DNA from: Shewanella nanhaiensis | Lineage (GTDB): Bacteria > Pseudomonadota > Gammaproteobacteria > Enterobacterales > Shewanellaceae | Direction of reading: 5' to 3' | DNA length: 64,000 nt | NCBI RefSeq assembly: GCF_019457885.1 | Contig: NZ_JAHZST010000005.1 | Location: 186,001 to 250,000 of the forward strand | In this document: in pieces, positions 1 to 9,845 of the stretch | Position numbering within the stretch: the first letter of the stretch is position 1 | Layout of the letters: every line of letters begins with the position of its first letter | Made by a program: the position numbers and the translations under genes | Notes under the pieces: generated by a model | The model's database searches: none | Seen by the model: the letters and a program-made list of their open reading frames with translations, nothing else | What the model was told of the DNA's origin: nothing

Positions 1-3000
1 TGATGTTTATGCTCATCATCGCGCTGGTGGTTTTCTTCAGCGTTAAGTCTTTAGAAGATGACCTGAGCTGGGTGGAACACACCCACGCAGTGCTGGATAA
101 AGCCGCTCAAATTGAATCCAAAGCTGTTGATATGGAAACAGGGATGAGAGGCTATCTTTTAGCGGGAAAAAAGGAGTTTCTAGCCCCCTATGAGGAGGGG
201 GAAAAGACGTTTTATGAGTTAGTTAACTCGCTTAAGTCCGATGTAGATGATAACCCTGAACAGGTAAAATTGTTAGATGAGATCACCACCACAATTGATG
301 AGTGGCAAAAAGAGGTGACAAAGCCTGTCATAGCTCTGAGAAGTGAGATTGGCGATGCCAAGTCGATGAATGATATGGCTGAGGTGATTAAGCAAGCTGA
401 AGGAAAGAAAAGTTTTGATAAATTTAGAGTTCAAATTGGCAGCTTTATCAAACATGAACAAGCCCTAGTCGCAGAGCGCCACCGAAGCCTTGAATTGAGT
501 AACAATAATAAAGAACTTAAACGACTTGAAAAGCTAGAGGTTCAATCATATCAGGCCATCTTGATGGCGCAAAACATCCTTGCTGCCGCCACGGATATGG
601 AGACTGGCATGCGTGGTTTTTTACTGGCAGGTCAAGAGCGCTTTCTTGAGCCCTATGAGCAAGGAAATGAGCGGTTTCATAAGTTAATCGATGAGCTAAC
701 CCTATTTGTTGATGCAAGTCCACAACAGCTCACACGTTTATCTGCAATACGCTCCATTATAGATGCTTGGATAGAGAAGGTCGCCGAGCCGCAAATCGTT
801 TTACGTGAAGAGATTGGTGATGCTAAAACCATGGACGATATGGCAGATCTGGTCGGAGAAGCCAAGGGAAAGGTCTATTTCGATAAATTTCGTGCCCAGA
901 TAAATACCTTTAAAGAGAGAGAGCGGGTGTTACTGGATGAGCGCCAAGAGTCCTTAAAAACGACAGAATCTCTGGTGATAAATATAACCATATTTGGCAC
1001 CTTGCTTGCCATTTTTGTCGGTTTAGTCGTCGCATTTCGATTAACCAAATATATCGCCGCTCAGTTGGGGGGAGAACCTGCTTACATTGCTGAAATTGCC
1101 CGAAATGTCTCCAATGGCGATCTGAGTTTGGAGTTAGAAACAGGCAGTAAATCTCAGGGGATCTTTGCCCAGATGCAGCAGATGATGTTGACCTTAAGAG
1201 ATAAAACTGATCTGGCAGAGAGGATCGCCGTTGGTGAGTTAGATCAAGTCGTTAAACTTGCTTCAGAGAAAGACACCTTAGGCATTGCGCTTAAAGGCAT
1301 GTTGAAGAACTTAAACAGTGTTGCCGATCAAGCTGATGCCATTGCCAGAGAGGACTTTAGTAAAGAGGTGGTGTTTAAAAGCGACAAAGACCGATTGGGT
1401 ATCGCCTTGCATGAGATGAAAAATCAGATTAAGGAGAGAAACGTTTCATTGTCACGCAGCTTAAGCCTTAATCGTGGCATAGTCGATACGGCTGTTGACG
1501 GCATTATCTCGATCAAAGGCGACGGTACAATTCTCTCGGTAAACTCCGCCACAGAGAAGATGTTTAAGTACTCTGCCGAATCACTTATTGGCCAGAATAT
1601 TAAAATGTTAATGCCAGAGCCCTATCACTCCGAGCACAGCACTTATCTTAGTCAGTATAAAGCCACAGGGAATAAGAAGATCATCGGTAAAGGCCGAGAG
1701 GTGATGGCCCTTAGAAGTGATGGCACGACTTACCCTATCTACCTGTCGGTTGGAGAGGTTCAGCAGGGAGAGGAGACACTGTTTACTGGCTTTATTCGTG
1801 ACATCACCCTACAGAAGCAGTTTGAGCAGGATATTCTCAAGAGGGAAGCGTTAAACCGCGGTATGGTCGATACCTGCCTTGACGCCATTCTTTCCATTAC
1901 GACCGAGGGAGTCATTATTGGTTGTAATTGCGCAGCTGAGCAGCTGTTTCAATATAAGAGTGACGAGTTAGTTGGGCAAAAGGTCAATATGTTAATGCCT
2001 AGTCCCTATAGGGATGAGCATGATCAGTACCTAAAGAGTTATCTCACGACCGGTATTAAGAAAATAATGGGTAAAGGTCGAGAGATTATAGGCACCAAAA
2101 AAGATGGCTCAACCTTTCCTATGTTTTTAACTGTGGGTGAAGTTGAGCAGGAGGGAGGCACGATATTTACTGGCTTTGTCCGCGATATTACTAAGGAGAA
2201 GCAGTATGAGGTAGAGCTTCAAAAAACCAATGAAGATCTGCTAAAACAGAATGAACTTAAGAGTCAGGTTTCGAGAATTAACGATTTGACTCAAGGGGCT
2301 TCAGATCTAATGGCCATGTCCGATGAGATTATTTCGGCTTTGGCTGAGATGATGAAAGCTGGTCACGGGGTTATCTATACCTATGATGAAGCTGACGATG
2401 GCTTAAGTCTGTCGGGAAGCTATGCTTTTAAGAAAAGAAAGGCCGTACTCCCCTTTATCGGCATCGGTGAAGGGATTGTGGGCCAATGTGCTAAAGAGAG
2501 AAAAACCATTCTTCTGACTCAAGTTCCATCGGATTATATTCAGATACATTCAGGTTTAGGTCAAAGCTCTCCCTTGAACGTGCTAGTGGTACCTGTGCTA
2601 TTTGAAAGTGAACTGATAGGTGTGATTGAGCTAGCTTCATTCAGAGGTTTTACTGATGAGCAGCTTGAGGTGATTGAGCTTATCTCCAGTAATTTAGGGA
2701 TCGTGATCAATAATCTTAGGAATCAACAGAAAACACAGGCCCTATTGTTGGAAACCCAGAGACAATCTGAGGAGCTACAGTCACAGCAAGAGGAGCTTAA
2801 AAGCTCAAACGAGAGCTTGTTAGAGCAAACTCAACTGCTTAAAACTTCTGAAGAGGAGCTAAAACAGCAGAGCGAAGAGTTAAAAGTGTCTAATGAGGAG
2901 CTAGAGGAGAAGCAGGTATTCCTGAAACGTCAGAAAAATGAGATAGAAGTTGCAAAAGCCGATCTGACTGTTAAAGCCGAGGAGTTGGCGCTGGCCAGTA

Positions 3001-5090
3001 AATATAAATCAGAGTTTTTGGCCAATATGAGCCATGAGCTTAGAACGCCTTTAAATAGTTTACTTCTGTTAGCTAAGGGGTTGGCGGATAACAAGAGTCA
3101 GCACTTGGATGAAACGGAAGTGGAGGATGCAAAAGTTATCTTTGATGGCGGTAATAACCTTCTATGCTTGATAAATGACATTATGGATCTGTCAAAAGTT
3201 GAAGCCGGTAAATTATCTATTCATATCGAAGAGGTCAATATTGATGTACTTAGTCGGAATTTAAAGCAAGTATTTGATCCTATCGCTAAAAATCGAGGTT
3301 TGGTATTTAATATTGAAATAGATAAAGCGTTGCCGCCTTCGGTGAGCAGTGATGGTCAAAGGGTTGAGCAGATCTTAAGGAATTTACTCTCAAATGCATT
3401 GAAGTTTACCGAAACAGGCACAGTGACACTTAAGATTGGTTATGCCGCACCAGATGCTAGTTTTATCCATAGCAGCTTAGATGTTAAGAGTGCGCTTTCG
3501 TTTGCGGTCGTTGACACAGGTATTGGTATTCCAGCTAATAAGATCCAGGCAATCTTTGAGGCATTTCAACAGCAGGACGGTTCAACCAGTAGGAAGTATG
3601 GTGGCACTGGGCTTGGTCTGACCATAGCAAGAGAGCTGACTCGTCTTTTAGGAGGAGAGATCCAACTTCAAAGTGTGCCTAATGAGGGAAGTACTTTTAC
3701 TCTTTTCCTTCCTAATGCTTTCGACTCCAATGCCATAGAGGATAAGAAGGAGGGAGGGGCTATTGTTTCCGATATAAAATTCCACAATGATCAAGCAGAA
3801 TCTGAACATGTAGAGTCAACAGTTTTACAGCCAGAGGGACAGCTTTCAGTTTCTACTTTGCAACCCTACCCTGAATTTATTCCCGATGACAGAGCACATT
3901 TTCAGCAAGGAGAGCCTAGCCTGCTAATTATCGATGACGATCCTACCTTTGCCAAAATATTGCGTGATCATGCTAGAGACAATGGTTATCAATGCTTGGT
4001 TGCTGGTGATGGTCGTATGGGGATCTATCTGGCGCAAGAGTATCAACCTAACGGCATTATTCTCGATATTATGTTGCCTGATATTGATGGTCATCAAGTG
4101 CTGGATCAATTGAAGTTTAGCTTGAAGACTCGTCATATTCCTGTCGAGATAATCTCTGCCCATAGTGAGGATAAGAACGCGGCGCTAGTTCAAGGAGCTA
4201 TAGGCTTACAGACAAAACCCGTTAGTCAGGAAACGCTGTTAAGTGTGTTCGATGAGATTAAGTCATTCTCATCCTCTGAGTTACGCCGTCTGCTGGTCAT
4301 TGAGGATGATGCGGGAAATCAGGCTTCAATTGTTCGGCTGCTTGATGGTAGTGATATCGATATCAAGTGTGTTGATAATGGCAGTGAAGGGGTCAAGGAG
4401 ATTTTATCGGCTCAATATGATTGCGTAATTTTAGATTTAGGCTTACCTGATATCAGTGGTTTTGAGGTCTTGAAACAGATTGAAGGCAGTGAGTTAGAGA
4501 AGATGCCGCCAGTGATCATCTATACAGGTAAAGAGATCACAGATGAGGAACAGAGTGAACTGAACAAGTTTTCATCGACTATCGTGCTTAAAGGTGTCGG
4601 ATCTGGTGAACGTTTGCTAGATGATATCTCATTGTTTTTACATAATATTGAGTCGAGGTTTGATACGGAAGGGCAGAATACGATTAATATGCTTCACGAT
4701 GAAGATGCCATGTTTCAGCATCGAAAAGTGTTAATTGTTGATGATGATATGAGAAATACCTATGCATTATCGAAAAAAATGATTGAAGTCGGGTTTGAGG
4801 TTGAGATGGCTCACAATGGTAAGGAGGCTGTGGAGTTACTGACTGAGGATAAGAGTTTTGAACTGGTATTGATGGACACCATGATGCCGGAGATGGATGG
4901 CTATGAAGCGACCAAATTAATCAGAGAGATGAAGCATTACAAAAAGCTGCCTATTATCGCCTTAACGGCCAAAACTATGCCTGAGGATAGGGAGAAGTCT
5001 TTACAATCTGGCGCTTCGGAATACCTAACCAAGCCGATAGACTTTGAAAAGCTGTTGTCCATTATGCGGATTTGGCTATTTAAGCATTAG
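1..5090 (+). CDS. Large hybrid sensor histidine kinase (CHASE3 x2, HAMP, PAS x2, GAF, HisKA, HATPase, REC x3), 5' end outside window
   Basis: Membrane-bound sensor kinase of at least 1,695 residues; numbering here is from the ATG at position 3. Seen: a hydrophobic N-terminus without the usual basic start, so the true start probably lies upstream; two homologous CHASE3-like sensor modules (about 20-165 and 180-320, each with a DMETGMRG motif); a membrane helix near 327-348; HAMP-like linkers; two near-duplicate PAS domains (about 492-605 and 618-735); a GAF domain (about 760-905); a long Gln/Glu coiled coil; HisKA with SHELRTP (His1011); an HATPase with GTGLGL; and three receivers with putative phospho-Asp 1355, 1478 and 1625. 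The second receiver lacks the usual Lys-Pro near its end. It heads a four-gene run with cheR, cheB and another kinase, 15 bp before cheR. The ligand is not predictable. Kinase and domain calls are firm. Confidence 0.93.
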   Translation, partial: MFMLIIALVVFFSVKSLEDDLSWVEHTHAVLDKAAQIESKAVDMETGMRGYLLAGKKEFLAPYEEGEKTFYELVNSLKSDVDDNPEQVKLLDEITTTIDEWQKEVTKPVIALRSEIGDAKSMNDMAEVIKQAEGKKSFDKFRVQIGSFIKHEQALVAERHRSLELSNNNKELKRLEKLEVQSYQAILMAQNILAAATDMETGMRGFLLAGQERFLEPYEQGNERFHKLIDELTLFVDASPQQLTRLSAIRSIIDAWIEKVAEPQIVLREEIGDAKTMDDMADLVGEAKGKVYFDKFRAQINTFKERERVLLDERQESLKTTESLVINITIFGTLLAIFVGLVVAFRLTKYIAAQLGGEPAYIAEIARNVSNGDLSLELETGSKSQGIFAQMQQMMLTLRDKTDLAERIAVGELDQVVKLASEKDTLGIALKGMLKNLNSVADQADAIAREDFSKEVVFKSDKDRLGIALHEMKNQIKERNVSLSRSLSLNRGIVDTAVDGIISIKGDGTILSVNSATEKMFKYSAESLIGQNIKMLMPEPYHSEHSTYLSQYKATGNKKIIGKGREVMALRSDGTTYPIYLSVGEVQQGEETLFTGFIRDITLQKQFEQDILKREALNRGMVDTCLDAILSITTEGVIIGCNCAAEQLFQYKSDELVGQKVNMLMPSPYRDEHDQYLKSYLTTGIKKIMGKGREIIGTKKDGSTFPMFLTVGEVEQEGGTIFTGFVRDITKEKQYEVELQKTNEDLLKQNELKSQVSRINDLTQGASDLMAMSDEIISALAEMMKAGHGVIYTYDEADDGLSLSGSYAFKKRKAVLPFIGIGEGIVGQCAKERKTILLTQVPSDYIQIHSGLGQSSPLNVLVVPVLFESELIGVIELASFRGFTDEQLEVIELISSNLGIVINNLRNQQKTQALLLETQRQSEELQSQQEELKSSNESLLEQTQLLKTSEEELKQQSEELKVSNEELEEKQVFLKRQKNEIEVAKADLTVKAEELALASKYKSEFLANMSHELRTPLNSLLLLAKGLADNKSQHLDETEVEDAKVIFDGGNNLLCLINDIMDLSKVEAGKLSIHIEEVNIDVLSRNLKQVFDPIAKNRGLVFNIEIDKALPPSVSSDGQRVEQILRNLLSNALKFTETGTVTLKIGYAAPDASFIHSSLDVKSALSFAVVDTGIGIPANKIQAIFEAFQQQDGSTSRKYGGTGLGLTIARELTRLLGGEIQLQSVPNEGSTFTLFLPNAFDSNAIEDKKEGGAIVSDIKFHNDQAESEHVESTVLQPEGQLSVSTLQPYPEFIPDDRAHFQQGEPSLLIIDDDPTFAKILRDHARDNGYQCLVAGDGRMGIYLAQEYQPNGIILDIMLPDIDGHQVLDQLKFSLKTRHIPVEIISAHSEDKNAALVQGAIGLQTKPVSQETLLSVFDEIKSFSSSELRRLLVIEDDAGNQASIVRLLDGSDIDIKCVDNGSEGVKEILSAQYDCVILDLGLPDISGFEVLKQIEGSELEKMPPVIIYTGKEITDEEQSELNKFSSTIVLKGVGSGERLLDDISLFLHNIESRFDTEGQNTINMLHDEDAMFQHRKVLIVDDDMRNTYALSKKMIEVGFEVEMAHNGKEAVELLTEDKSFELVLMDTMMPEMDGYEATKLIREMKHYKKLPIIALTAKTMPEDREKSLQSGASEYLTKPIDFEKLLSIMRIWLFKH

Positions 5091-5105
5091 TGCTGGAGGT
5101 AGGAC

Positions 5106-5945
5106 ATGTTGTGTATGAAGCCAGAAGATATGCAGGAGTTTGAAATTAACCAGTTACTCGAGGCTATCTATTTTCGTTATGGCTATGATTTTAGAGATTA
5201 CTCTAAGGCTTCTCTTGAGCGAAGAGTACTACACCGAGTGCAGCAGTCTGATCTAGGTTCAATCTCTGAGATGTTACCTAGAATTATGCATGATACTGAA
5301 TTTTTTGAGCTGTTTCTGCGTGATATGTCGGTGACTGTCACTGAGATGTTTCGTGATCCTAAGGTGTTTAAAAAGCTGAGAAAAGAGGTGTTTACCCAGC
5401 TTAAAACTTACTCGAGAGTTAATATTTGGCATGCCGGGTGTGCAACTGGTGAGGAGGTTTACTCCATGGCCATCATGCTTAAAGAGGAGGGTTTACTGGA
5501 CAGAACAAGGATTTATGCCACGGATTATAATAATCACTCTTTAGATATTGCTGAAAAAGGGATATACCCAGCAGAAAAAATGAAGGGATACACTGAAAGT
5601 TATATCACTGCTGGCGGTAAAGCATCATTTGCCGATTACTATTTGGCAAAGTTTGGCTCGGCTAAAATGGTTGAATCATTAAAAGAACATATTACTTTTG
5701 CTAATCACAACCTAATGAAAGACCAGCCATTTGCAGAGATGCATCTGATCGTTTGTCGAAATGTACTTATCTATTTTAATCCTAAGTTGCAGGACAGGGT
5801 GCTCACTTTATTCAAAGATAGTTTAATCTCGAGAGGCTTTTTACTTTTAGGTGATAAAGAGACGTTGGATTTTAGTCAAGTTAAACCTTCGTTTGAAACC
5901 TTCAGTAAGGAAGAACGGATTTTTAGGCGGATGATGTATGTTTGA
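5106..5945 (+). CDS. CheR-type protein-glutamate O-methyltransferase
   Basis: SAM-dependent methyltransferase of the CheR family, which methylates glutamates on chemoreceptors. Seen: an N-terminal helical CheR_N-like region, the SAM-binding motif HAGCATGEEVYSMA near residue 105, and the C-terminal motif CRNVLIYFN; 279 residues is the usual length. The start is supported by GGAGG six bases upstream. Its end overlaps the start of the CheB gene by 8 bp, so the two are probably translationally coupled. No chemoreceptor, CheA or CheW is nearby. CheR/CheB pairs beside large hybrid kinases are known to act outside flagellar chemotaxis, so the target may be the neighbouring kinase; that is inference. 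Confidence 0.93.
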   Translation: MLCMKPEDMQEFEINQLLEAIYFRYGYDFRDYSKASLERRVLHRVQQSDLGSISEMLPRIMHDTEFFELFLRDMSVTVTEMFRDPKVFKKLRKEVFTQLKTYSRVNIWHAGCATGEEVYSMAIMLKEEGLLDRTRIYATDYNNHSLDIAEKGIYPAEKMKGYTESYITAGGKASFADYYLAKFGSAKMVESLKEHITFANHNLMKDQPFAEMHLIVCRNVLIYFNPKLQDRVLTLFKDSLISRGFLLLGDKETLDFSQVKPSFETFSKEERIFRRMMYV

Positions 5946-6537
5946 AGCGATAGTGATCGGGGTTTCAGCTGGAGGGTTGAAAGCATTGACAGCAATTTTG
6001 CCCGTACTGCCATCTGATTTTCCGTTGGCTGTGATTGTGGTACAACATCGACATCGAGACTCTGATAACTTTTTGGATAGATATTTAGATGACTTATCAT
6101 CAGTCAGAGTTAAAGAGGCCGAGCCTGGAGAGGTTATTTTACCCTCATATGTCTATATTGCACCAGCTGGCTACCACTTACTTATTGAAAGAGATAAAAC
6201 CTTAAGTTTAAGCATAGATCCCCCCGTAAATTTCTCTATTCCCTCTATCGATGTTCTCTTTGAATCTGCAGCGGCTTGCTACAAAAATCACCTGATTGGG
6301 CTTATACTTACAGGAGCTAATTCAGATGGAAGTCAAGGTTTGAAATTGGTTAAAGACTATGGTGGCTACGCGATAGTACAAGCCCCTGAAACTGCAGAGG
6401 TCGATGTGATGCCAAAAGCTGCAATAGATTTGGTCGATGTAGATAAAGTGATTCCATTACAAGAGTTGGGTGTTTTTTTAGCTCAAGAGAAGTTTAGCTC
6501 TAATGTTGAGATGAGTAGGAGAGTGCTAAATGAGTGA
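5938..6537 (+). CDS. CheB-type protein-glutamate methylesterase, catalytic domain only
   Basis: Methylesterase/deamidase domain of CheB, which removes methyl groups placed by CheR. At 199 residues it lacks the N-terminal receiver of standard CheB (about 350 residues). Seen: GVSAGG with the likely catalytic Ser10, a VVQHRH motif matching the catalytic-histidine region, and LTGANSDGSQG matching the C-terminal Asp motif. The gene overlaps cheR at its start and the next kinase gene by 8 bp at its end, so the block is one transcript. Without a receiver its activity cannot be controlled by direct phosphorylation; interaction with the neighbouring receiver proteins is a possible substitute (inference). 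Confidence 0.92.
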   Translation: MFEAIVIGVSAGGLKALTAILPVLPSDFPLAVIVVQHRHRDSDNFLDRYLDDLSSVRVKEAEPGEVILPSYVYIAPAGYHLLIERDKTLSLSIDPPVNFSIPSIDVLFESAAACYKNHLIGLILTGANSDGSQGLKLVKDYGGYAIVQAPETAEVDVMPKAAIDLVDVDKVIPLQELGVFLAQEKFSSNVEMSRRVLNE

Positions 6538-7813
6538 GCCAAGACCCAAGATCCTTGTCGTGGATGATGAGCCCAATAACTTACGTGTCTGTGAAAGGAT
6601 ATTAGCCCCCCTAAACTTAGATATTGTTAAAGCCAGCTCAGGGCTTAAAGCTTTAGCTGTTGCGCATAAGCATGATTTCTTTTTAATCTTGATGGATGTT
6701 CAGATGCCAGGGATGGACGGCTTTGAAACTGCCTCATTGATTTTAGATCATCCTAAAACTTCCCATATTCCAGTGATATTTATTACCGCTTTTGCTCGTG
6801 ATGAAACCTTTGAGTTTAAAGGGTATATGAATGGTGCAGTGGACTATCTCGTTAAGCCTATCAATGATGAGATATTAAAGAGTAAAGTTGGCGTATTCCT
6901 AGAGCTTTATAAGGAGCGACTAAGGCTAGATAAGGCATTTAAAACAAAGAAAAAAGCTGAAGAAGAACTAAAAGTACACAAGGAAAACCTTGAAGAGACA
7001 GTGAAAGCAAGAACCCAAGAGTTACAACTCTCAATAGAGCACCTGTTAACCACTCAAGATAAGTTGGTGAAAGTGGAAAAGATGGCTTCCTTGGGGCGTT
7101 TGGTTGCAGGTGTCGCCCATGAACTTAATACCCCCATAGGTGTGTGTGTGACCGCGGCCTCTTTTTTGGAAGAGGAAACCAGCAGGATCAGTGAAAACTT
7201 AAAGGATGAGTCTTTGAGTGCAGAGGATCTAACCAGTTTTTGTGAGTCATCGATTCAGGGTTCTGAAATGTTGCTTTCTAACCTTAGCCGGGCGACTAAC
7301 TTGATTAAGAAATTTAAATTGGTGGCGGTCGATGTATCGACGGAAGAGCTATCAAGTTTGAATGTGATAGCACATATTGATGAGATTATTATTGAGATAT
7401 TGCCCGCTTTGGATCTAACACACCATCAGATAACCATAGAGGGGGATAAAGATATTGTCGTGGAAACTTATCCAGAAACGTTAAAGCAGGTGTTAAAAGA
7501 GCTGATGTTGAACTCAATAACCCATGCTTTTGAAGAGGAGATTAACGGCAGTATAACGATCAAAATAGACAGAGTCGATAATAAGGTTCGTCTTACTTTC
7601 TGTGATGATGGTCGCGGCATGGAAGCGGACACTTTAGCTATGGTTTTTGAACCCTTCTTTACAACTCGCCGAGGTTCAGGTGCGAGTGGTTTAGGTCTTT
7701 ATATCGTATTTAATCTTGTGACTCATGTGCTTAAAGGTGAGGTTGTCTGCAGTAGCACGCTTGATAAAGGGACTGAGGTTGTTATTACTTTTCCCGTGGA
7801 ACACAGCTATTAA
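6530..7813 (+). CDS. Receiver-histidine kinase (response regulator fused to HisKA/HATPase)
   Basis: Soluble two-component protein of 427 residues. Seen: an N-terminal receiver starting KILVVDDEPNN with the probable phospho-Asp56 in LMDVQMPGMDG and a C-terminal Lys-Pro; a charged coiled coil (about 135-180); HisKA with VAGVAHELNTP (His197); and an HATPase with DDGRGM and GLGLYI. No membrane segment is visible. It overlaps cheB by 8 bp and ends the four-gene cluster. A REC-kinase order suggests it receives a phosphate from the upstream hybrid kinase and passes it on, but no output regulator is encoded here (inference). Confidence 0.92.
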   Translation: MSEPRPKILVVDDEPNNLRVCERILAPLNLDIVKASSGLKALAVAHKHDFFLILMDVQMPGMDGFETASLILDHPKTSHIPVIFITAFARDETFEFKGYMNGAVDYLVKPINDEILKSKVGVFLELYKERLRLDKAFKTKKKAEEELKVHKENLEETVKARTQELQLSIEHLLTTQDKLVKVEKMASLGRLVAGVAHELNTPIGVCVTAASFLEEETSRISENLKDESLSAEDLTSFCESSIQGSEMLLSNLSRATNLIKKFKLVAVDVSTEELSSLNVIAHIDEIIIEILPALDLTHHQITIEGDKDIVVETYPETLKQVLKELMLNSITHAFEEEINGSITIKIDRVDNKVRLTFCDDGRGMEADTLAMVFEPFFTTRRGSGASGLGLYIVFNLVTHVLKGEVVCSSTLDKGTEVVITFPVEHSY

Positions 7814-7962
7814 AACGATTTATCAGATACTCCAGCCTTTCGACTTTAGAACGATTACTCATATACAAGACTGATTCAGCTTTTGACTGATACCTCTTTT
7901 ATTTTAATTGTTGACCATTTGTGGTTCACTAATTGAGCATGTTTTGGTTAGAGGTGTGAGAA

Positions 7963-8367
7963 ATGAAAACTATCTTAGGGGTAATAGCTGGTATTTTCTT
8001 TGGTAGTCTTGTCAATATGGCCTTAGTGACGTTAGGTGGAGAGCTAGTTCAGCCCCCTAAGGGCGTTGATGTCACAGACATGGAAAGCCTTGCCTCCTCT
8101 ATGCACCTTTTTGAACCTCAACATTATCTTTTTCCATTTTTAGCTCACGCTTTTGGAACATTAGTCGGTGCATTTGTTGCGGGTAAAATTGCCGCGACAG
8201 GATTCTATCGCGCTAGCTTGTTTATAGGGCTCTTTTTTCTATTGGGCGGCATAGCAAGTTCTGTCATCTTGCCTGCACCAGCTTGGTTTATTACGCTAGA
8301 TTTAGTTTTAGCATATATTCCCATGAGCTGGCTTGGCTTTTGGTTATCAAAAAAACTCACTAAATAG
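7963..8367 (+). CDS. Small four-helix membrane protein, function unknown
   Basis: I do not recognise a named family. The 134-residue protein is strongly hydrophobic, with about four membrane helices: residues 3-25, 58-75, 82-103 and 110-130. Conserved-looking features are glycine-rich helix faces (GVIAGIFFGS, GTLVGAFVAGKIAA). The loop between helices 1 and 2 is polar and probably extracytoplasmic. A GAGGTGTGAGAA stretch upstream of the ATG gives a plausible ribosome site. It sits alone between the signalling cluster and the convergent MocR gene; nothing in the context indicates a job. Confidence 0.75.
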   Translation: MKTILGVIAGIFFGSLVNMALVTLGGELVQPPKGVDVTDMESLASSMHLFEPQHYLFPFLAHAFGTLVGAFVAGKIAATGFYRASLFIGLFFLLGGIASSVILPAPAWFITLDLVLAYIPMSWLGFWLSKKLTK

Positions 8368-8418
8368 AGGTATACCTTCTTACTTTATATAGAGGAGTTT
8401 CCACAAAGCCATTGCACG

Positions 8419-9783
8419 TTAAACGACCGAGTAAGCACTTTGACTGAGGGTTTGTATTGTTGTTTCAATTTCATGCAAACTTTTTGTAAATTGAGTTAGG
8501 CTTTGGGCTGCGCCAATACTGATACGGATATGATTATCATGGTTATCAAAGTCATCCCCATTCCGCACTAGTATGCCTTTTGCTGCGAGGGCGGTCACAA
8601 CGTGGTGAGCTTTTAAAGGAGAGTTGAGCTTTAACCAGCCATTAAGTCCACGCCAGCGATGCTGTAAGTTTAAGCGCTTACACATAGCGATAGCTAGGGC
8701 TTGTCGCTCGCGAATTAACTGATCCCTTTCACCCACTAATGCCTGTGTATTAATTAAGCGAGCTGCAATCTCCATATTCAGTGGTGATACCATCCAGCAT
8801 TGGCTGTGTAGAGCAAGTTTTACGGGGGCAATAAGTGCTTCTGGCAATAGAATAAAACCTTGGCGTAGTCCACCAGAGAAAGTTTTTGATAGGCTTGATA
8901 AATAGATAACTCTTGATTGTGCTTGGACTGAGTGCTCGCGCGCTTGTTGCCATAGTGGCAGGTGCCACTCCTCAGGAAGGCAGTAATTTACATCATCTTC
9001 AAGAATATAGAAGTTATGTTCAATCGCCAGCTTTAATAGGGCTTGACGTTGGCTGATGCTGTATTGGATACAGGTTGGGTTTTGGTTATTCAGCGTCAGG
9101 TAGAGCAGTTTAGGCTTATATTGCTCAACTAAAGTTTGCAGTGCTATCAGATCTAAGCCTGAATCGGTTAGGGGGATCGAATGGGCATCGAGGCCAAGTT
9201 GATTTGCTGCGACTCTGATCCCTGGATAGCAGTTTTCTTCGTGCATTAAAACATCGCTCTTGCCGAGTAGAGCGTTTAACACTGAAAACAGTCCTTGCTG
9301 CGCACCATGGCAGAAGATGAGCTGCTTTGCATCTTGCTCAATACCGCGAGCGGTAAGCCAATGATGAAAAGCTTGTTGTTGGTGAGCCAGAGGATCGGCC
9401 TGGTAGCCCATAATTTGATTTAAGGTGACAGGGTCTTTGGCAATCTCGGTCAATATATCACTGAGCGCTGCTGTTTGGTTGGTCAAGGGAGGTTGACAGG
9501 TCGCAAAATTAACTTTGCTACTTTCCGTATTTTGGGCTTTTGCTTTGACATAAGTGCCATCACCTCTTCTCGCCTCGACATAGCCTCTCTGCTCAGCCAG
9601 AGCATAGGCTCTGGTAATTGTACCTATTGTTACACCGATTGTATCTGCTAATTGTCGCTGTGGAGGTAACTTACTGTTTGGTTTAAGTTCACCTGAATAT
9701 ATGGCTCGTTCAATCGCAGTTACTATCCTTAAATACTTAGGCCCGCTGAACTCATTGAGATCTAAATTCCAAATTGTACCCAT
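8419..9783 (-). CDS. MocR-family regulator (GntR winged helix fused to aminotransferase-like domain)
   Basis: Transcription factor of the MocR/GntR type: an N-terminal winged-helix domain (about residues 10-75, with LPPQRQLADTIGVT and YVEARRGDGTYV) followed by a fold-type I aminotransferase-like domain. The PLP lysine is probably Lys300 in SLSKTFSGG. The 454-residue length is usual for the family. It is divergent from a LysE-type exporter gene 122 bp away, and a perfect inverted repeat lies in that gap. Family members use PLP or its amino-acid adduct as effector, and the likely target is the exporter (inference). Confidence 0.9.
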   Translation of the reverse strand: MGTIWNLDLNEFSGPKYLRIVTAIERAIYSGELKPNSKLPPQRQLADTIGVTIGTITRAYALAEQRGYVEARRGDGTYVKAKAQNTESSKVNFATCQPPLTNQTAALSDILTEIAKDPVTLNQIMGYQADPLAHQQQAFHHWLTARGIEQDAKQLIFCHGAQQGLFSVLNALLGKSDVLMHEENCYPGIRVAANQLGLDAHSIPLTDSGLDLIALQTLVEQYKPKLLYLTLNNQNPTCIQYSISQRQALLKLAIEHNFYILEDDVNYCLPEEWHLPLWQQAREHSVQAQSRVIYLSSLSKTFSGGLRQGFILLPEALIAPVKLALHSQCWMVSPLNMEIAARLINTQALVGERDQLIRERQALAIAMCKRLNLQHRWRGLNGWLKLNSPLKAHHVVTALAAKGILVRNGDDFDNHDNHIRISIGAAQSLTQFTKSLHEIETTIQTLSQSAYSVV

Positions 9784-9845
9784 GACAATAAACCTGTTGA
9801 TCCTAATTTAATTATCGATAATATGCACTTTAACATAAGTTGTGT

